This document shows, piece after piece, positions 11,670 through 20,036 of a stretch of DNA of 64,000 nucleotides. This DNA comes from Steroidobacteraceae bacterium (GTDB lineage Bacteria > Pseudomonadota > Gammaproteobacteria > Steroidobacterales > Steroidobacteraceae): positions 168,190-232,189 of the forward strand of contig JAPZRU010000017.1 of assembly GCA_027531255.1 (NCBI GenBank). The letters run 5' to 3'. Position numbers and translations under genes: made by a program. The notes under the pieces are model-generated. The model searched no databases. It had not been told where the DNA came from and saw only the letters and a program-made list of their open reading frames with translations. Every line of letters begins with the position of its first letter. Position 1 is the first letter of the stretch.

Positions 11670-12194
11670 ATGAGCGACCTCGCCACGACCGCACCCGCCC
11701 CGGCCGCTGCCCGACCCTCGCGCTGGCACGACGTGCCGCTGATGTGGCTGGTGCTCGGCATCCCGGCGCTGACCGTCGTCGCCGGCCTGTCGACGATCGT
11801 GATCGCGAACGTCGGCGGCGACGTCGTCGTCCGCGACGACTTCCGCAAGGAAGGCCTCGCGATCAACCGCGACCCGCGCCGCGATGCCGAGGCGGCCCGG
11901 CTCGGCGTCGCGGCTCGCGTCGGGCAGGATGGCCCGCGGCTCGTCGCGGCGCTCGCACCGGGTCGCGCGGAGCCGCCGCGCCGGCTGGTCGCCGTGCTCT
12001 CGCACGCCACGCGCGCCGAGCACGACCGGATGGTGACGCTCGAGCGCACCGCCGCGGGCGTCTACGTCGCCGAGGTCGGCGAGTTGCCGCGCGGCCACTG
12101 GTACCTCGAGCTGACGCCGACGGACCGCGAGTGGCGCCTGACGGGCGACTTCGTGGACCGGGCCGGCGCGCTGACGCTGACGCCCACCGGCTGA
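11670..12194 (+). CDS. ccoH: cbb3 assembly protein CcoH/FixH
   Basis: A 174-residue single-span protein: cytoplasmic N-terminus, transmembrane helix at about 28-48 (LMWLVLGIPALTVVAGLS), then the VVRDDFRKEGLAINRD segment typical of FixH and a periplasmic beta domain. FixH/CcoH associates with the CcoI copper pump and the oxidase during assembly. It lies between ccoG and ccoI, seven bases before the latter, which is the standard order of the ccoGHIS set. Confidence 0.93.
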   Translation: MSDLATTAPAPAAARPSRWHDVPLMWLVLGIPALTVVAGLSTIVIANVGGDVVVRDDFRKEGLAINRDPRRDAEAARLGVAARVGQDGPRLVAALAPGRAEPPRRLVAVLSHATRAEHDRMVTLERTAAGVYVAEVGELPRGHWYLELTPTDREWRLTGDFVDRAGALTLTPTG

Positions 12195-12201
12195 GAGCGC
12201 G

Positions 12202-14676
12202 ATGACGCGAAGCCCCGCGCCGCCCGCCTCTGCCACGGCCCACGCCGACGGCTGCGGCTGCTTCCACTGCGGCGAGCCGATCCCAGTGGGCGTGCGCATG
12301 CACGTCGAGGTGGACGGCACGGCGCGAGCGGTCTGCTGCATCGGCTGCCGCGCGGCCGCCGAGCTGATCCGCGACGCGGGCCTCGGCGACTACTACCGCT
12401 GGCGTGCGGCGCCGGCGCCGCGGCCCGAGGCCGCCGACGACGTCTGGTCGAGCTACGACCGGCCGGAGGTGCAGGCGCCGCTGGTCGGCCGCGAAGGCCC
12501 GCTCGCGGTCGTCAACGTGCTCGTCGAGGGGCTGCGCTGCGCGGCCTGCAGCTGGCTGATCGACCATCGGCTCGCGCAGGTGCGCGGCCTCGTGCGCGCC
12601 AGCCTGAACCCGGCCACCGCGCGCGCGCAGCTGGCGTGGGACCCGCTGCAGGTCTCGCTCGGCACGCTGCTGCGCGAGATCGCCGCGCTCGGCTACCGTC
12701 CGCACGTGCTCGGCCAGGCCGACACGCTCGAGGTCGCGACGCGCGAGCGGCGCACGGCGCTGAAGCGCCTCGCGGTCGCCGGCTTCGGGATGATGCAGAT
12801 CATGATGGTCGCCTACGCGCTCTGGCTCGCGCCGACGCAGGGCATGGACCCCGTGATCCGCGAGTACCTGCGCTTCACCTGCCTGCTCGTGACCACGCCG
12901 GTCGCGTTCTACGCCGGCTGGCCGTTCTTCGCGGGCGCGATCGCGAGCCTGCGCGCGCGCCACGTCGGCATGGACGTGCCGGTCGCGATCGGCATCGGGC
13001 TCGCCTACGCGATGAGCGCGTGGAACACGTTCACCGGCCAGGGCGAGGTCTACTACGACTCGGTGACGATGTTCGTGTTCCTGCTGCTCGCGGGCCGCTA
13101 CGTCGAGATGCTCGCGCGGCACCGCGCGGGCTCGACCACGGAGGCGCTGGTGCGCCTCGTGCCCGCGATGGCGCTGAAGGTGACGCCGGCCGGCCGCGAG
13201 CGCGTCGCCTGCACCGAACTGCGCGACGGCGACCGCGTGGTCGTGCCGCTCGGCGAGAGCTTTCCGGCCGACGGCCGCATCGTCGCGGGCGCCACGCAGG
13301 CGGACGAGTCGCTGCTGACCGGCGAATCGCAGCCGGTCGCGAAGGCGGCGGGCGCGCGCGTGATCGCCGGCAGCACGAACGTCGGCGGGCCCGTCGAGGT
13401 CGAGGTGGACGCGGTCGGCCAGGCCACCGTGCTCGCCGGCATCGTGCGACTGCTGGAGCGCGCCCAGACCGAGCGCCCGCGGCTGGCGCGCCTCGCGGAT
13501 CGCTGGGCGACGTGGTTCGTGGTGCGCGTACTCGGCGGCGCCGCGCTCGTCTGCGCCGCCTGGCTCGTGGTCGATCCCTCCCGCGCATTCGAGGCCACGC
13601 TCGCGGTGCTGGTCGTCACCTGCCCGTGCGCCCTGTCGCTCGCGACGCCGACGGCGATCACCGCCGCGACCGCGTTCCTGGCGCGGCGCGGCCTCCTCGT
13701 GACCCGGGCGGACGCGCTCGAGACGCTCGCCGGCGCGACCCACGCGGTGTTTGACAAGACCGGCACGCTGACGCTCGGCCGGCCTCGGCTCACGAAGGTG
13801 CACGCGCTCGACGGCGACGTGGACGCCGCGCTCGCGGCCGCCGCGGCACTCGAGCGCGCCTCCGAGCATCCCCTCGCCCGGGCCTTCGACGACGTGCCGA
13901 CGTCACCCGCGACGGCCGTGCGAGTCGAGCCCGGCCGCGGCGTCGAGGGCGAGGTGAATGGCGAACGCCTGCGCATCGGCACGGCCGGGTTCGTCGCCGA
14001 ACTCACCGGGCCCGTACCGCAGGCGCTGGCGCAAGCCGCCGTCGTGCTCGGCGGCGTGCGCGGCTGGCGCGCGGCGTTCGAGTTCGGCGACGCGCCGCGC
14101 CCCGGTGCGGCGGCCGCCGTCGCCGGACTGCGCGCCCGCGGGCTCGGCACGACGATCGCGAGCGGCGACCACGCGAGGCAGGTCGCCGGCACCGCCACCG
14201 TGCTCGGCATCGACGACTGGCACGCGCGCCTGCTCCCCGAGGACAAGCTCGCCCTCGTGCAGAGATTGCGCACCGCCGGCGCGCGCGTGCTGGCGGTCGG
14301 CGACGGCGTGAACGACGCGCCGACGCTGCGTGCCGCGGACGTCGCGGTCGCCCTCGGCACGGGCTCCGCGCTGGCGCAGGCCAGTGCGGACCTGGTCGCG
14401 CTGCGCGGCGACCTCGCGACCCTTCCGGAAGCGGTGGACGTCGCGCGCCGCACCGTCGCGATCGTGCGCCAGAACCTCGCGTGGTCCGCCGCCTACAACG
14501 TGATCGCGCTGCCCTTCGCCGCCCTCGGCTACGTGCCGCCGTGGCTCGCCGCGATCGGCATGTCGCTCAGTTCGCTCTTCGTGGTGCTGAACGCGCTGCG
14601 GCTGGCGCGCGCGCCCGCGAGTACGTCCACCGTACCTGCTGCCGTGCCGCTGCCCCGCGCGATGGAGGCCGCGTGA
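12202..14676 (+). CDS. ccoI: Cu+-translocating P1B-type ATPase of cbb3 assembly
   Basis: Exports Cu+ to the periplasm for CuB insertion into CcoN. The 824-residue protein opens with the cysteine-rich segment CGCFHCGEPIP and CCIGCRAAAELI, then an HMA domain with CAAC at 113-116, eight helices, the TGES actuator motif, CPC at 474-476 in TM6, DKTGTLT with Asp518, and [15 protein letters not shown]. The N-terminal metal-binding extension is a hallmark of FixI/CcoI compared with CopA. The gene stop overlaps the ccoS GTG by two bases. Confidence 0.97.
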   Translation: MTRSPAPPASATAHADGCGCFHCGEPIPVGVRMHVEVDGTARAVCCIGCRAAAELIRDAGLGDYYRWRAAPAPRPEAADDVWSSYDRPEVQAPLVGREGPLAVVNVLVEGLRCAACSWLIDHRLAQVRGLVRASLNPATARAQLAWDPLQVSLGTLLREIAALGYRPHVLGQADTLEVATRERRTALKRLAVAGFGMMQIMMVAYALWLAPTQGMDPVIREYLRFTCLLVTTPVAFYAGWPFFAGAIASLRARHVGMDVPVAIGIGLAYAMSAWNTFTGQGEVYYDSVTMFVFLLLAGRYVEMLARHRAGSTTEALVRLVPAMALKVTPAGRERVACTELRDGDRVVVPLGESFPADGRIVAGATQADESLLTGESQPVAKAAGARVIAGSTNVGGPVEVEVDAVGQATVLAGIVRLLERAQTERPRLARLADRWATWFVVRVLGGAALVCAAWLVVDPSRAFEATLAVLVVTCPCALSLATPTAITAATAFLARRGLLVTRADALETLAGATHAVFDKTGTLTLGRPRLTKVHALDGDVDAALAAAAALERASEHPLARAFDDVPTSPATAVRVEPGRGVEGEVNGERLRIGTAGFVAELTGPVPQALAQAAVVLGGVRGWRAAFEFGDAPRPGAAAAVAGLRARGLGTTIASGDHARQVAGTATVLGIDDWHARLLPEDKLALVQRLRTAGARVLAVGDGVNDAPTLRAADVAVALGTGSALAQASADLVALRGDLATLPEAVDVARRTVAIVRQNLAWSAAYNVIALPFAALGYVPPWLAAIGMSLSSLFVVLNALRLARAPASTSTVPAAVPLPRAMEAA

Positions 14677-14876
14677 ACATCATCTTCGTGCTGATCCCCC
14701 TCGGACTCGTGCTGGTCGGCTTCGCGCTGTGGTCGTTCTTCTGGGCCGTCGGCGACGGGCAGTTCGACGATCTCGAGTCGCCGGGCTGGTCGGTGCTGCG
14801 CGACGACGGGCCGTCGGACCGTGCGCAGGCCGAGGCGGGCACCCGACAGGCCGGTACGCCGCGCGCGCCGCGATGA
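14673..14876 (+). CDS. ccoS: cbb3 maturation protein CcoS
   Basis: A 67-residue protein beginning at a GTG that overlaps the ccoI stop. One transmembrane helix (NIIFVLIPLGLVLVGFALW) is followed by FFWAVGDGQFDDLESPGWSVLRDD, the conserved CcoS signature. CcoS is required for incorporation of redox cofactors into cbb3 oxidase. Its stop overlaps the ATG of the next gene (ATGA at 14873-14876). Confidence 0.94.
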   Translation: MNIIFVLIPLGLVLVGFALWSFFWAVGDGQFDDLESPGWSVLRDDGPSDRAQAEAGTRQAGTPRAPR

Positions 14877-15637
14877 ACGTCGAAATGCTGAGCCTGCCGG
14901 CGGCGCTCGCCGCGGGCCTCGCGGGCGGCGCGCACTGCGCCGCGATGTGCGGCGGCATCGCCACCGCGGCGGGCGCGAGCTTTCGTGCCGGAGAGGGCCT
15001 GGCGCTCGGCCCGTCGCTCGCGTTCAACGGCGCGCGGCTGGCGGGCTATGCGACCATCGGCGCCGGCCTCGCGGGCCTGTTCGGATCGCTCGGCGCGGCG
15101 CTGCCGATCGAGCGGATCGCCCTGGCGGGCCGGCTCGCCGCCGTCGCCGTGATGGCGGCGCTCGCGATCCGGCTGCTGACGGGCCGCGACGTGCTGGGCC
15201 TGGAACGCCTCGGCGGCTGGGCGTGGAAGCGCCTGCGGCCGCTGTTCGGCCGCGCGATGGCGCTGCCCGGCGCTTCGCGCCACGCCGCGATGGGCTTCCT
15301 GTGGGGCTGGCTGCCCTGCGGCCTCGTCTACTCGGTACTGCTGGTCGCGGCCGCGACGGCGGAGCCGCTCGCGGCCGCGGCGACGATGCTCGCGTTCGGA
15401 CTCGGCACGCTGCCGCCGCTGCTCGGGCTGACGCTGGGCGCGGCCTCGCTCGGCACGTGGCTGCGGCGGCCGCCGGTGCGGCGCCTGGCGGGTGCGCTGG
15501 TGCTCACGTGTGCCGCGTGGACGCTCGCGCCGATGCTGCTCCCGCACGACGCGGCCCACGCCCACACACACGCAACCGCAACCGCAACCGCGGCCGCGGC
15601 CGCCGAGGACTGCGCACCCGCGGGCGAGTCGCGCTGA
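14873..15637 (+). CDS. TauE/SafE-family (DsbD-like transmembrane) protein of the cbb3 operon
   Basis: A 254-residue polytopic membrane protein with the GLAGGAHCAAMCGGI motif near its N-terminus and GFLWGWLPCGLVYSVL near residue 145; these paired small-residue/cysteine motifs are typical of the sulfite-exporter-TauE/SafE proteins that end ccoGHIS operons (called CcoH2 or SenA-like in some annotations). Around six helices are visible. A histidine-rich tail (HDAAHAHTHATAT) may bind metal, compatible with copper trafficking. Coupled to ccoS by a four-base overlap. Function in copper supply to the oxidase is inferred. Confidence 0.88.
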   Translation: MNVEMLSLPAALAAGLAGGAHCAAMCGGIATAAGASFRAGEGLALGPSLAFNGARLAGYATIGAGLAGLFGSLGAALPIERIALAGRLAAVAVMAALAIRLLTGRDVLGLERLGGWAWKRLRPLFGRAMALPGASRHAAMGFLWGWLPCGLVYSVLLVAAATAEPLAAAATMLAFGLGTLPPLLGLTLGAASLGTWLRRPPVRRLAGALVLTCAAWTLAPMLLPHDAAHAHTHATATATAAAAAEDCAPAGESR

Positions 15638-15638
15638 A

Positions 15639-15677
15639 AGGCCGGCCGTCGCCTACCCCGCGGGACCGCGCCGGCCT
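15639..15677. terminator. Possible bidirectional hairpin between convergent genes
   Basis: AGGCCGGC (15639-15646) and GCCGGCCT (15670-15677) are perfect inverted repeats in the 44-base gap between the cbb3 operon end and the convergent dksA-like gene. No T-run follows in either direction, so termination is only suggested by position. Confidence 0.3.
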
Positions 15678-15681
15678 GCCG

Positions 15682-16116
15682 TCAGCCCGGCCCGGCGCAG
15701 CGGACGCAGCGGTCCGCCTCGGGCACCACCGCGAGGCGGGCGGGATCGATCGCCTCGCCGCAGCTTTCGCAGACGCCGTATTCGCCGCGATCGGCACGCG
15801 CCAGCGCGCGGCCGATGCGCACCAGTTCCAGTCGGGTGTGCGACTCGAGATGGGCGAGCACTTCCTCGTTCTCGCGCTGGACCGCCTGTTCGGCGAAGTC
15901 GTGCTCGAGCGGCACTTCGGCGTGCACGAGGTCCCGGTGCACCCGCGCGAGGCGCTCCTCGAGTTCGGCCTTCCGGCGCTCCAGCGCCGCGCGAGCGGCG
16001 CCTGCGCCGCCCGGGTGCAGTCCCGGCGCAATTCCGGGCGCCGGTTTCTCGCGCGCCGTACGCGCGCCTCGCCGTGCAGTCACGCTCGCGACTCCCGCGT
16101 TTGCCTGAGGGGGCAT
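15682..16116 (-). CDS. DksA/TraR-family zinc-finger protein
   Basis: About 144 residues. A central coiled coil (roughly 45-110, rich in Glu/Arg/Leu, including LERRKAELEERLARVHRD) precedes a C4 zinc finger, CESCGEAI and CVRC, at the C-terminus. This is the layout of DksA-like proteins that enter the RNA polymerase secondary channel. The short N-terminus and the absence of the acidic DksA tip pair in a clear context leave open whether it is a true DksA or a TraR-like relative. The start at 16116 is preferred over 16167; it lies inside a small hairpin. Convergent with the cbb3 operon. Confidence 0.75.
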   Translation of the reverse strand: MPPQANAGVASVTARRGARTAREKPAPGIAPGLHPGGAGAARAALERRKAELEERLARVHRDLVHAEVPLEHDFAEQAVQRENEEVLAHLESHTRLELVRIGRALARADRGEYGVCESCGEAIDPARLAVVPEADRCVRCAGPG

Positions 16117-16124
16117 CGTGCCCC
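16107..16124. repeat. Hairpin overlapping the dksA-like start codon
   Basis: On the minus strand GGGGCA-CGA-TGCCCC forms a six-base perfect stem whose loop and right arm contain the proposed ATG at 16116. It could modulate initiation of the zinc-finger protein, or argue for the longer start at 16167. Confidence 0.35.
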
Positions 16125-16217
16125 TAATATTCGGCGGCCAATCGTGCGGCGCATCCGCGGAATCCACGGCCGTGGCCGTGTGCGCGACGCTCCGTCCATT
16201 CAGCGAGGAAAGAGTCC

Positions 16218-16568
16218 GTGGGCAGAGATTACGACCCGGTCGCTAAACAGTGGTATCGGGACCTGGAGGCGGACGAGACTTTCCAGGTGCTGTCCGTGGA
16301 CGAGGACCAGGAGCTGATCGAAATCCAGCACCTCGACGGCGACGTCGAGGAGATCGACCTCGACACGTGGACCGAACTCGACGTGGAGCCGACGGACGAG
16401 CCCGAGGGCTGGTCCGGTTCCGGCGACGACGAGGACGAGGACGAAGAACTCGAGGACGAGGACGAGGACGAGGACGACGACTGGGACGACGACGACGAGG
16501 ACGACGAGGACGACGACTGGGACGACGACGAGGAGTCCGACGGCTATCGCGACCGCGACGACTACTGA
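16218..16568 (+). CDS. DUF6763-like protein with hyper-acidic tail
   Basis: A 116-residue protein starting at GTG 16218 behind an AGGAAAG ribosome site. Residues 1-65 (GRDYDPVAKQWYRDLE, VDEDQELIEIQHLDGDVEEIDLDTW) match a short conserved gammaproteobacterial protein family of unknown function. From about residue 68 the chain is almost only Asp and Glu with regularly placed Trp (DDDWDDDDEDDEDDDWDDD), ending YRDRDDY. The family normally ends soon after the folded part, so the tail is an expansion of GAC/GAG codons. Function unknown; the tail suggests a basic partner, metal or nucleic-acid-protein binding. Confidence 0.8.
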   Translation: MGRDYDPVAKQWYRDLEADETFQVLSVDEDQELIEIQHLDGDVEEIDLDTWTELDVEPTDEPEGWSGSGDDEDEDEELEDEDEDEDDDWDDDDEDDEDDDWDDDEESDGYRDRDDY

Positions 16569-16741
16569 GTCCCGCCCGGCCCGCGGGCCGGCGCCTCCCG
16601 CCGGCCGGCTCCGCGTCCCGCCGACGGACGGTCCGCGCCACCTCGTTCCTGCCGGCAGGCCTGCAGGGCAGCCTGCGTTTTCGTCCACGCGGCGGCCAGT
16701 CCCGCGCACCCGCACCGGATGACCCGGACTTGGACACACTG

Positions 16742-18640
16742 GTGACAGCCGCATCGGCGCCCGGTCGCGCCGAACTCGAGCTGAAGGCGCTGCTGGACGC
16801 GGCGGTCGACGCCGTGATCGTCATCGACCATCGCGGCTGCATCGACACCTTCAACCGGTCCGCCGAGCGCCTGTTCGGCTGGCGCGCCACCGACGTGGTC
16901 GGCAAGAACGTGGCGGTGCTGATGCCCGAGCCCTACCGCGCCGAGCACGACGGCTACATGGGCAACTACATGCGCAGCCGCCACGCACGCATCATCGGCA
17001 TCGGCCGCGAGGTCGTCGCACAGCGCCGGGACGGCACCGTGTTCCCGGCCTCGCTCGCGGTCGGTGAGATCAAGGGCTCGAATCCGCAGCGGTTCGTCGG
17101 CTTCATTCACGACATCACCTCGCGCAAGGCCGCCGTGGACGCCCTGCGGCGCGAGCGCGACCGCGCCCAGAGCTACCTCGATCTCGCCGAGGTGATGCTG
17201 CTGGCACTCGACGTCGACGGCCGGATCGCGCTCATCAACCGGAAGGGCTGCGAGATCCTCGGCTACAACGAGGCCGAACTCCTCGGCCGCGACTGGTTCG
17301 AGCTGTGCCTGCCCGAGCGCACGCGCGACCACAGTCGGGCGGGGCTCGTGGACGTGATGGCCGGCACCCGCGACCCGCTGAGCCACATCGAGGACACGGT
17401 CGTCACCCGCGACGGCCAGTCCAAGCTGATCGCCTGGCGCACCTCGCTGCTGCGCGACGAGCGCGGGCAGGTGGTCGGCACGCTGTCCTCGGGCGAGGAC
17501 GTCACCGAGCGCCGGGACGCGGAGCAGCGGCTGCGCAAGAGCGAGGCGCTGCTGCGGGCCGCGCAGGAGATCGCCGGTCTCGGCAACTACGAGGTGAGGT
17601 CGCCCGGCGGCTCCACCTGGTCCGACCAGATGTACCGCATCGTGGGCTGCGACCCGGCGGAAGGCCCCGTCGAGCCGCCCGAGTTCGTCGCGCGCGTCGT
17701 GCACCCGGACGATGCGGAACACGTGAACCGCGAGTGGCAGCGCGCGATCACCGAAACCGGCAAGTTAGATCTCGAGTACCGCATCGTCCGTCCGGACGGC
17801 ACCGTGCGCGACGTACACGCGATCGCGCAGGTCGGCACCGACGCCGACGGCGAGACGGTCGTGGTCACCGGCACGCTGCACGACATCACCGACCGCAAGC
17901 GCGCGGAAGAGGAGATGCGGCAGAGCCAGGAGAAGCTCACGCACGTCGCCCGGCTCTCCACGATGGGCGAGATGGCCACCGGGCTCGCGCACGAGATCAA
18001 CCAGCCGCTCACCGCGATCGCCACCTACGCGCAGGCCGCCTCGCGCCTGGTGAACTCGGCCGCGGGCGCCGACCCCGACGACCTCCGCGACGCGCTCACG
18101 CAGATCACGAACCAGGCGCTGCGGGCGGGCGAGGTGATCAAGCGCCTGCGCGGCTTCGTCAAGAACCGCTCGATGCATACGGAGACGCTCGACCTCAACC
18201 ACCTCGTCGAGGACCTGCGGGTGCTCGCCGAGCCGGACGCGCGCGTCAACGACGTGCGTCTGACCCTCGACCTCGCGCCGAGCGTGCCGCCAGTGTCGGC
18301 GGACCCGGTGCAGATCCAGCAGGTGCTGCTGAACCTGGTGCGCAACGCGATCGACGCCACCAACGAGCGGGAGGGGGCAGTGCGCGAGGTGGTGGTGGGC
18401 ACGCGCGTGCGGCCCGACGCCGTCGAGGTCTACGTGATGGACCGGGGCGCCGGCATCTCGCCGAAGATCGTCGACAACCTCTACAACCCGTTCTTCACCA
18501 CCAAGGCCGCCGGCACCGGCCTCGGTCTCGCGATCTCGCGGTCGATCGTGCGCGCCCACCTCGGGCGACTCGGGCACCGGGACACGCCGGGCGGCGGCAC
18601 CACCTTCTGGTTCACGCTGCCACCGCTGCGCACCGCGTGA
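16742..18640 (+). CDS. FixL-like PAS sensor histidine kinase
   Basis: A 632-residue soluble kinase with three PAS domains (about 15-130, 145-262, 275-385) and a C-terminal HisKA/HATPase core. Key motifs: phospho-accepting His417 in GLAHEINQPL, N box LLNLVRNAIDA, G1 DRGAGI, F box NPFFTTK, G2 GTGLGLAISRS. PAS1 closely follows FixL (LFGW, NVAVLMPEPYRAEHD, IIGIGRE, RRDGTVFP), but the residue aligned with the FixL haem-ligating histidine is Arg83; a histidine lies two residues earlier at 81. The start is uncertain (GTG 16742 or TTG 16730). It is followed by a fixJ-like gene and sits beside the cbb3 operon, so redox or oxygen control of that operon is the natural hypothesis. Confidence 0.9.
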   Translation: MTAASAPGRAELELKALLDAAVDAVIVIDHRGCIDTFNRSAERLFGWRATDVVGKNVAVLMPEPYRAEHDGYMGNYMRSRHARIIGIGREVVAQRRDGTVFPASLAVGEIKGSNPQRFVGFIHDITSRKAAVDALRRERDRAQSYLDLAEVMLLALDVDGRIALINRKGCEILGYNEAELLGRDWFELCLPERTRDHSRAGLVDVMAGTRDPLSHIEDTVVTRDGQSKLIAWRTSLLRDERGQVVGTLSSGEDVTERRDAEQRLRKSEALLRAAQEIAGLGNYEVRSPGGSTWSDQMYRIVGCDPAEGPVEPPEFVARVVHPDDAEHVNREWQRAITETGKLDLEYRIVRPDGTVRDVHAIAQVGTDADGETVVVTGTLHDITDRKRAEEEMRQSQEKLTHVARLSTMGEMATGLAHEINQPLTAIATYAQAASRLVNSAAGADPDDLRDALTQITNQALRAGEVIKRLRGFVKNRSMHTETLDLNHLVEDLRVLAEPDARVNDVRLTLDLAPSVPPVSADPVQIQQVLLNLVRNAIDATNEREGAVREVVVGTRVRPDAVEVYVMDRGAGISPKIVDNLYNPFFTTKAAGTGLGLAISRSIVRAHLGRLGHRDTPGGGTTFWFTLPPLRTA

Positions 18641-18675
18641 CAGAATACGTACTCGTCCCCGGGGAGGCTCGTCGC

Positions 18676-19293
18676 ATGAAGGAAAAACCCGCCACCGTGT
18701 TCGTCGTCGACGACGACGACGCCGTCCGGACCTCGCTCCGGCTGCTGCTGAAGAGCGTGGGCCTGCCGGTCGAGACGCACGCCTCGGCGCAGGAGTTCCT
18801 CGACGCGTTCGACCCGGACCGCGCGGGCTGCCTCGTCCTGGACATCCGGATGCCGGGCATGAGCGGGCTGGAACTGCAGCAGAAGCTGAACGACCTGCAC
18901 GCGATCATCCCGATCGTGTTCATCACCGGCCACGGCGACGTGCCGATGGCGGTCGAAGCGATGCAGCACGGTGCGGTGGACTTCATCCAGAAGCCCTTCC
19001 GCGACCAGGACCTGATCGACCGCATCAACCAGGCGCTCGAGAAGGACCGCGAGAACCGCGCCGGCCTGCGGGAGCGCGACGCGATCCGGCGCCGGATGGA
19101 AGAACTGACCCCGCGCGAGCGCGAGGTGCTCGAACTCGTGACGCAGGGCAAGGCCAACAAGGTCATCGCCGGCGACCTGAACGTCAGCCAGCGCACCGTC
19201 GAGATCCACCGTGCGCGCGTGATGGAGAAGATGGGCGCGTCTAGCCTGGCCCACCTCGTCCGCATGGTGATCGAGGCCGAGCGCGTCAACTGA
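18676..19293 (+). CDS. FixJ-like two-component response regulator
   Basis: A 205-residue regulator: receiver domain (about 1-125) with acidic pocket VVDDDDAVR, phospho-acceptor Asp56 in LDIRMPGMSG, FITGHGD and IQKPF; then a LuxR-type helix-turn-helix (about 140-200) with LTPREREVLELVTQGKANK and SQRTVEIHRARVMEKM. This is the FixJ/TodT layout. It starts 35 bases after the kinase stop behind a GGGGAGG site, so both form one transcription unit and a cognate pair. Likely target: the cbb3 locus or other low-oxygen genes, inferred from position. Confidence 0.92.
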   Translation: MKEKPATVFVVDDDDAVRTSLRLLLKSVGLPVETHASAQEFLDAFDPDRAGCLVLDIRMPGMSGLELQQKLNDLHAIIPIVFITGHGDVPMAVEAMQHGAVDFIQKPFRDQDLIDRINQALEKDRENRAGLRERDAIRRRMEELTPREREVLELVTQGKANKVIAGDLNVSQRTVEIHRARVMEKMGASSLAHLVRMVIEAERVN

Positions 19294-19433
19294 CGCGCCG
19301 GCCGAGCGGCGCGGGCACCCGCCCCGGGCGGACGTCGACCGCCCCGTCCGCGTCCCGCGCACCGCCGGCCTGTGCGATCCGCAGCCGGATTGCGGCCGCG
19401 CGCCGCCGGGCCGGCTTCGAACAGCGTCAATGT

Positions 19434-19459
19434 CGTCACGATCGAGCGCAGTCGTGACG
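19434..19459. promoter_or_regulatory. Palindrome upstream of the lone receiver gene
   Basis: CGTCACGA (19434-19441) and TCGTGACG (19452-19459) are perfect inverted repeats spaced by 10 bases, in the 279-base gap between the fixJ-like gene and the receiver protein. The size and spacing fit a dimeric regulator site; no T-run follows. The rest of the gap (19294-19572) shows no convincing coding sequence. Confidence 0.4.
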
Positions 19460-19572
19460 CCGAGTTCCGCGGCAGCGCTAGGTAGATTCCCGCATGTAGG
19501 GCCGTCGCACCCGTCCGGATACTCGGTTTACGGACTTGAGGTGGGCTTTGCGCCTGCCGTCCGTGCACCCGG

Positions 19573-19977
19573 ATGTCGACGCGTTCCGCCGAATTGCCCC
19601 TCGATTTCGCCGTTCCCTCCAGCACGCTCGTCTGCGTCGCCGACGGGGACGCCGGCGTGCGCGAAGGCGTGCGGGCGCTGCTGGGCACGCTCGGCGCGGA
19701 CGTGCACGGCTACGCCACCGGCGGGGAACTGCTGGCGTCGCTCGAAGTCGAGCTGCCCGCCTGCGTGATCGCCGACGTCTCGCTGCCCGACATGTCGGGC
19801 CTCGAACTGATGGCGGAGCTGCGTCGCCGCGGCATCCGCGTGCCGACGATCCTGCTGTCCTCGGACGCCGAGGTCAGCGGTGCCGTCGACGCGATGCGCG
19901 CGGGCGCGCTGGACTTCATCGAGAAGCCCTACGTCGACCGCGCGCTGCTGAACCAGGTCGCACCGCTGCTGAAGTAG
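19573..19977 (+). CDS. Stand-alone response-regulator receiver protein
   Basis: A 134-residue single receiver domain. Acidic residues Asp24 and Asp26 (VADGDAG), phospho-acceptor Asp68 in VIADVSLPDMSG, LLSSDAE and FIEKPY with the conserved lysine are all present. There is no output domain. The sequence resembles the receiver of FixJ-family proteins, and it follows the kinase/FixJ pair by about 280 bases, so it may act as a phosphate sink or an alternative partner of the same kinase. It is followed at once by a REP-like hairpin. Confidence 0.85.
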   Translation: MSTRSAELPLDFAVPSSTLVCVADGDAGVREGVRALLGTLGADVHGYATGGELLASLEVELPACVIADVSLPDMSGLELMAELRRRGIRVPTILLSSDAEVSGAVDAMRAGALDFIEKPYVDRALLNQVAPLLK

Positions 19978-19982
19978 GGAAA

Positions 19983-20030
19983 AGGGGTCAGACCCCGTTC
20001 TCGCGCAGCCGAAAACGGGGTCTGACCCCT
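19983..20030. repeat. REP-like hairpin of the GGGGTCAGACCCC type
   Basis: Arms AGGGGTCAGACCCCGTT (19983-19999) and its exact reverse complement (20014-20030) enclose a 14-base loop. Each arm contains a smaller palindrome, GGGGTCAGACCCC. It fills the gap between the receiver gene and the convergent cbpM and can act as a bidirectional terminator. Such motifs recur in many gammaproteobacterial genomes and are associated with REP-type transposases; no transposase lies in the window. Confidence 0.75.
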
Positions 20031-20036
20031 GGTTTT

